From the NCBI GenBank assembly GCA_947095535.1, contig OX352772.1, positions 314,474,018 to 314,538,017 on the forward strand: a stretch of 64,000 bases of DNA. The letters are read 5' to 3'. The DNA comes from Poecilobothrus nobilitatus (lineage: Eukaryota > Arthropoda > Insecta > Diptera > Dolichopodidae). Shown here one piece after another: positions 59,580 to 64,000 of the stretch (positions are counted from its first letter, which is position 1; each line of letters starts with the position of its first letter). Under the pieces are notes generated by a model. It saw only the letters and a list, made by a program, of their open reading frames with translations. It made no database searches and was not told the origin of the DNA. The translations under genes and the position numbers were made by a program.

Positions 59580-59790
59580 TATGTGTCTATTAATTGCACT
59601 CTAGCCGTAAGTCCGTTATCGTAACTTTTTTTCTGCCTGTTTACAAAATTTCTATACCGTTCGAGGATTTTCTCAATTTTATTGGATTTATTTAATATTG
59701 AAGAAAATGTGATTGATTTTTTCACAATTCTAAATACGATAACACTTTGGAAATGTGATTCTTTTAAAACCATTGTCCTTTTTATTACTT
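59580..59790 (+). mobile_element. Family A TCCG-type remnant with right end
   Basis: AAGTCCGTTATCGTAA, TGCCTGTTTACAAAATTTCT, ATACCGTT matches the left part of A1 after its TCCG block. It then jumps to ACTTTGGAAATGTGATTCTT and TTAAAACCATTG, the right end of A1 (TTTTGGAAATGTGCGCTTTT, AAAAACCGTTGG). The core between is deleted. Confidence 0.6.
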
Positions 59791-60411
59791 GATTATTTAT
59801 TATTACTTTGTTATATATTTAATGTATTTATGAACTTGAATATTGTTTTGATAATGACCTCAGTGGTGTTTGAGGACATTTAAATGGCTGCATTCCAATT
59901 TTTTAGTCAACTATAAAATTTCTTCTAATTGTGAATATCGGATATAAATAATCTCAGATTTCGTAACCAACCATCAAATTGACAGCTAATTAAGTTAAAC
60001 ATCCGAAATTTTGAAAAATGAAAATTAATTAAGTTTTATGGTAACAATTTATGTGAAATTTGGGTTGTTTAGGGCAATGAGTATGAGTAGCTGTCATACA
60101 ACTCCTAAATTTACATAAATATAGTTCAATGGCAAAAATTTTAAAAATATCCTATTGTTGAATAATGTGAAGTTTCAGATATCTATTGCTGTTAATAAAT
60201 CTATTATTTTTTGTTGATTAATGTTGATAAAAGTACAAATATACCTATATAGTGTGATCATAAACAGTAATAATTAGTATAATAATAAATATAAGAAAAA
60301 ATAAAACAGAAGTACCTATTCTTTTATTAATAATTTATTTTTTTCTCAATTATATTTATAAAATGTTTGATTTACAAAGAGAAATTTTTTTGTCTTAATG
60401 TTACCGCTTTC
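59791..60411. other. Intergenic spacer between paralogs C and D
   Basis: No coding signal recognised. Confidence 0.45.
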
Positions 60412-60622
60412 TTATATGTCTTTATCGGGATCACTTCGTTGCATAGTTCCACCGAAAGGAACCACTCTATAGTTAAAAAATAAAAAAAAATTAAATCATA
60501 ATAGAAAGGATTAACAAAATAATTAAACTTACTCAACGGGGTTCACAATATCACAATGTGTCTTACTTTTACAACAACTTAAATCTATGGAATCGTCAGG
60601 TTTATCTAAACAATGTATGCAA
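60412..60622 (-). CDS. Cys-rich tandem paralog D, last two exons (partial)
   Basis: Exons 60533-60622 (90 bp) and 60412-60466 (55 bp, stop at 60412-60414) are joined across a 66-bp intron (donor GTAAGT, acceptor AACTATAG). The upstream acceptor is TATTGCAG. All junctions are phase 2. The penultimate exon encodes 29 codons: CIHCLDKPDDSIDLSCCKSK then THCDIVNPV. The pattern is CxxC-x11-CC-x5-C, the longest of the five. The terminal exon encodes VVPFGGTMQRSDPDKDI. A 26-bp exon candidate at 62941-62966 (phase 0 to 2, FFKVLCSI, acceptor TTTTTAACAG, donor GTGAGT) could supply part of a signal peptide. If so, the family B TCCG element at 61905-62803 sits in its intron. That link is inference. Confidence 0.75.
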
Positions 60623-61904
60623 CTGCAATATATAAAAATATATATGTACATATTCCCTTCTTTTATTTTGGAACAAATAATTTAATTTAAAAACACTAAA
60701 TACCAAACAACCATATATATATGTAACCATTTTGTATTAATTAATAAGTACATTATATGGACAAAACAAACTTTTGAGAATAAACGAGATATATTGTGGT
60801 TTCATATTAGAAAGAAAACAAAAATTAAGTTTTAGAAAGGCTTTTTTAAATGTTTTGTGAAAATATTTGTTACTTTTTTGCATTTTTATCGCATTTCATT
60901 TAAGTATTTTTAAAATTTACTAAAAGGAGCGTGCTTGAACTGAAGTACAACGCATAATAAAAGTGTTTTATTTACAGGTCACTGTATCTACAGCGAACGA
61001 ATCGGTTAATAAAAATTCTGAATGTAACGTAAGAAATGGTGGTTATAAATTTGAATGTGGAGAAAGTTTTTTTTCCGTTCCGTTCCGTTGTGTGTCGCTT
61101 CTATTACAACAAGGTTTAAATTGTTATTATTATTGAAGTATTTACTTGAAGCAGTTTTTTGTTGCATAAAAAGTAAAATAAAACGAGGAAGAATACAGTT
61201 GCCTTTGTCAACTCTTAGATACCCGTACGAACCGTTAGTATGTTCACAGCCTGCCACTCTGCTCACAATATTATTTTTTTAATATTTTAGTGTTTTAAAA
61301 TAATTTGGGTGAATTTTATAATTTCTAGAACTATGGGTTGTACATATATTTAAACTATATGTTTATATGTACATTCTTACATTTTGTACATATGTACAAA
61401 AGCAGATTCTAACCTTTCACATAACGATTATCAATCCAAAACTTTTTCAAATATTCTATAGTACCATTTAATACTAAGCGGTAAATGTACATATATTAAA
61501 TTTACTTAGTACAAAATAGTAAATATAATTTTAAATATTATATTATATTATATTTAAATATTCCATTGGCAGCATAATTTATTATAAGTACAATAAAATA
61601 CATATATGTATGTAAATACGGCGCTATATAATATAGATCTATACTCTTATCATTCATTCACTAGTGACATATACGATATGTAAATAAACATGATATTATA
61701 TAAGTATGTATATATATTAATATCATATAAATAATAAAAATTCTTCAAGCAACCGTTATGTTGTTCATTTATTTACATTTTTATGTACTACGCATTTTAT
61801 CCTCAAGAATTTCAAATTATCGAGTAAAGCAAAATGCAAAAAATTCGTTTTAAAGAAATTTGTTAGAAAATCTGAAAAAATCAAGTAACACTTTCGTCAA
61901 TTAT
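60623..61904. other. Upstream region of paralog D
   Basis: Contains a moderately complex patch at 61020-61270 with overlapping ORFs on both strands (61006-61266 minus, 61055-61282 plus), neither with a motif. Not called as genes. Confidence 0.4.
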
Positions 61905-62803
61905 AAAGTAACCCTATATTATTAAAAAAAGTTATTAACAGAAATAAGAGTATAATGTTGAAGCTTTAATTTTTGTGTATTACTTCAAAAAAATTTTAAC
62001 AGGTGTTCAAGTTACAGGTGTTTAAAAATAGGAAATTTTCAGTTTTTGACCCCTTACAGCTCCTAAACGGAGGGTGATACAAAAAAAATTTCTGAAATGA
62101 CTCATACTTATTTTTAAAGATCTAACTTTTGTCAAAATTTCAAGTTTCCAACTTTAACCGTTTAGAAGATGGAAGGGTTAAAGAATTTTGCAAAATTTGA
62201 GTTTCGCATAACGGTAAATTAAGACACCGTATACCAAAAATATATATTTATTGTATATATACTTTTAAAGCTAATGAAAATAGTAATCGTTTGGCTTTTT
62301 CAAAATGAAGATATACCTTATACAACTTGTGCTATAACAATTTAAATATAGAGCTTTTTTGAACCTTTGGGGAGCTGTAGCTCCGTAAAGGGTGGGGCTA
62401 CAAAAAAAAGTTATTAAAAATAAAATTAATATTTTTGTGAGATCTATCAGTAGTTAAAATTTCATAGCTCTATTGCAAAAAAAATGTGGGGATCTAAAAG
62501 TTAGGTGTTCGAGAGCTACCCTAAGGCTTGGTCCAAACTCAACCAAAAAAAATAGGGAACCTACAAATTACTCCCAAAATATTTTGTGTAAATTTCATGA
62601 TTCTAGCTTTCTTAGTTTTTGAGTTAGCGTGCTGACGGACGGACGGACGGACGGACGGACGGACGGACGGACATGGCTCAAAAGTCTTAGAATTTTTTTC
62701 TGATCCGATCCATACCTTTGAAGGTATATCTAGCTCGCTTATTTCGAGGTGTTACAAACGGAGGAGTAATTTTATTATACCCGATCCTATCGTACGGGTA
62801 TAA
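61905..62803 (-). mobile_element. TCCG-type element, family B, long copy (minus)
   Basis: Read on the minus strand: terminal palindrome TTATACCCG...CGGGTATAA (62775-62803), CTCCTCCGTTTGTAACACCT, CTAGATATACCTTCAAAGG, a (TCCG)n block of about nine units (62636-62671), AACTCAAAAACTAAGAAAGC, then the same core order as family A: GGAGCTACAGCTCCCCAAAG, TTACCGTTATGCG, CACCCTCCGTTTAGGAGC, TTTTTAAACACCTGTAACTT and AAATTAAAGCTTCAACATTA. No ORF. It shares its core with family A but has different ends, and shows only one core unit. Confidence 0.75.
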
Positions 62804-63675
62804 AAATTATCATACAAGCTTTTTGATCTTGTTTCTCTTAAAAGAACCAAATTAAATGCCTCTCGATAAATATAGTAGGTGGGTATATAAGGAAATAAAT
62901 AAAGTAAATGTAATCTCTAATATGTAAAATTATAACTCACCTAATTGAACATAAAACCTTGAAAAACTGTTAAAAACAAATCAACAATTACATATTAGAT
63001 TACGGTATTCAATATATGTATTTAAATTAGGTATGTACAAACATAAAAGTGAGTTATACACATACACTTATTTATACACTTAATTACACATACACTTAAT
63101 TAATTATACACATAAAATAGACAATAGATATTTGATTGTAATTGTACAATTTATTTAATCAGAATTACATTATAGGTGTGTTTAAATTTATTTACATACA
63201 TACATACATACATGTATTAAAAACTCATAATCAAAGAATATTTATTGCAATAAGGAGGGACACTAAGCAAATTATACTAACTTTTTTCAATACTTTGGTA
63301 CCTTCTGTTATTCGTAAATGTTTTTTTTTTTTTTTTTGTAGGAATTGATAGTAATAAAAAGTTAACTTGTAAGAAAGAGATAAAAAATACATAGAATTAT
63401 GAGAATCTGAAACATTTGTTATTGGTATAGCAGGGTATATACAAAAAATAGCTATTTTTGATTATTGTTTTATTATATTTTAGCCTTTTTTAAAAGGTAA
63501 TTTTATAAATGTCATTTTTGTCATTTTTGTTAAAATATTTAATTACATTATAAATTCTTAAAACATTACATACATACATACATTTAAAAATAAAATATTT
63601 AAAATGTATACATATAAATTTTTATAAGATTTTGTATTATAGTTGAATTAAATTGTTTTTTCTTTTAAATTCTTT
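62804..63675. repeat. Spacer with (CATA)n microsatellites
   Basis: A (CATA)n run at 63193-63213 and a second at 63566-63582. The 26-bp exon candidate of paralog D (62941-62966) lies here. Otherwise non-coding. Confidence 0.45.
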
Positions 63676-63845
63676 TTATTTCAAATCTTTTGATAATGAT
63701 GCTCGTGATAGAAATGGAGCACTTAATCGTGGTCTATAAAATAAAAATAAAATTAAAGTTAAAAATATTGTAATAGAGAAATAATATTGTATATTAATCT
63801 TACGGACAACAAGATGCATTAATTCGATCAAAACAGGATTCATAA
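63676..63845 (-). CDS. Cys-rich tandem paralog E, last two exons (partial)
   Basis: Exons 63804-63845 (42 bp) and 63676-63733 (58 bp, stop at 63676-63678) are joined across a 70-bp intron (donor GTAAGA, acceptor TTTTATAG). The upstream acceptor is GTTTTTAG. All junctions are phase 2. The penultimate exon encodes YESCFDRINASCC, so the first Cys of the family (CKSC) is Tyr here and the exon stops at the CC pair. The terminal exon encodes PRLSAPFLSRASLSKDLK, so KDLK replaces the KDI end. It is the most diverged of the five but has the same two-exon layout and phases. The 5' exons would lie at the right edge or outside the window. Function unknown. Confidence 0.65.
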
Positions 63846-64000
63846 CTAAAAACGTTAAAATAAATATTATATTAATTTAAAATATATTTTTTCTTTAATT
63901 AATACCTTTTTTTAAAAGTAAAGAAGATTTAAAAGCAGTTGAATAATAATGGGTTATTTTAAGAAATAAAATGAAGTGTTGATCCAATATGATATGAAAT

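Noticed and set aside
61006..61282. 86- and 75-codon ORFs on opposite strands
   Set aside because: No motif, complete overlap on opposite strands, and a (TAA/AAT)n run inside.

Overview
The window is very A+T-rich nuclear DNA (about four-fifths A+T by eye), with long homopolymer runs, decayed non-LTR retrotransposons, tRNA-derived SINEs, spliceosomal GT-AG exons and a U6 snRNA copy that starts with the insect-type 5' stem GTTCTTGC. I read it as an insect genome; order and species cannot be decided from the window. No prokaryotic gene organisation, CRISPR array or intact long ORF is present.

From 1 to about 53.6 kb the window is a repeat graveyard. It holds: (1) seven LINE remnants: RT relics at 240-1130, 8598-9180(-) and 18886-19290(-), an endonuclease relic at 20722-20975, jockey-like relics at 31255-31760 and 51137-51650, and a nearly readable jockey-like RT at 22232-24043; (2) at least eight copies of one tRNA-headed SINE family built almost wholly of hairpins; (3) a second tRNA-like SINE, present as an apparently exact 167-bp tandem dimer at 25697-26030; (4) a family of about 1.3-kb non-autonomous elements with a (TCCG)n block, subterminal inverted repeats, an internal ~475-bp repeat and a terminal stem-loop, in two good copies (11757-13074 and 27189-28482, opposite strands) and several degraded ones, plus a sister family with different ends (41819-42163, 61905-62803); (5) several TIR or foldback-like elements (16630-17544, 31858-32802, 53016-53590).

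The two most interesting items are as follows. First, 22109-24071 is a chimeric retrocopy. A U6 snRNA pseudogene is fused at its oligo-T end to a 5'-truncated jockey-like LINE, ends in A13, and is bounded by a 17-bp target-site duplication with one mismatch. Second, 54.2-63.85 kb on the minus strand holds the 3' ends of five tandem paralogous genes that single-frame ORF calling misses. Each shows a 42-90 bp penultimate exon and a 52-58 bp terminal exon. Every observed junction is phase 2. The penultimate exons share a CxxC...CC(x3-5)C scheme, and four of the five proteins end in KDI. Short Cys-rich products, tiny phase-2 exons, tandem duplication and fast divergence are what is expected of a secreted, rapidly evolving insect family (effector-like or immune-like), but I cannot assign a known family. 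The 5' exons were not found with confidence.

The five genes probably form one locus produced by local duplication, later interrupted by a SINE (56151) and a TCCG-type element (61905-62803). All other sequence appears non-coding.
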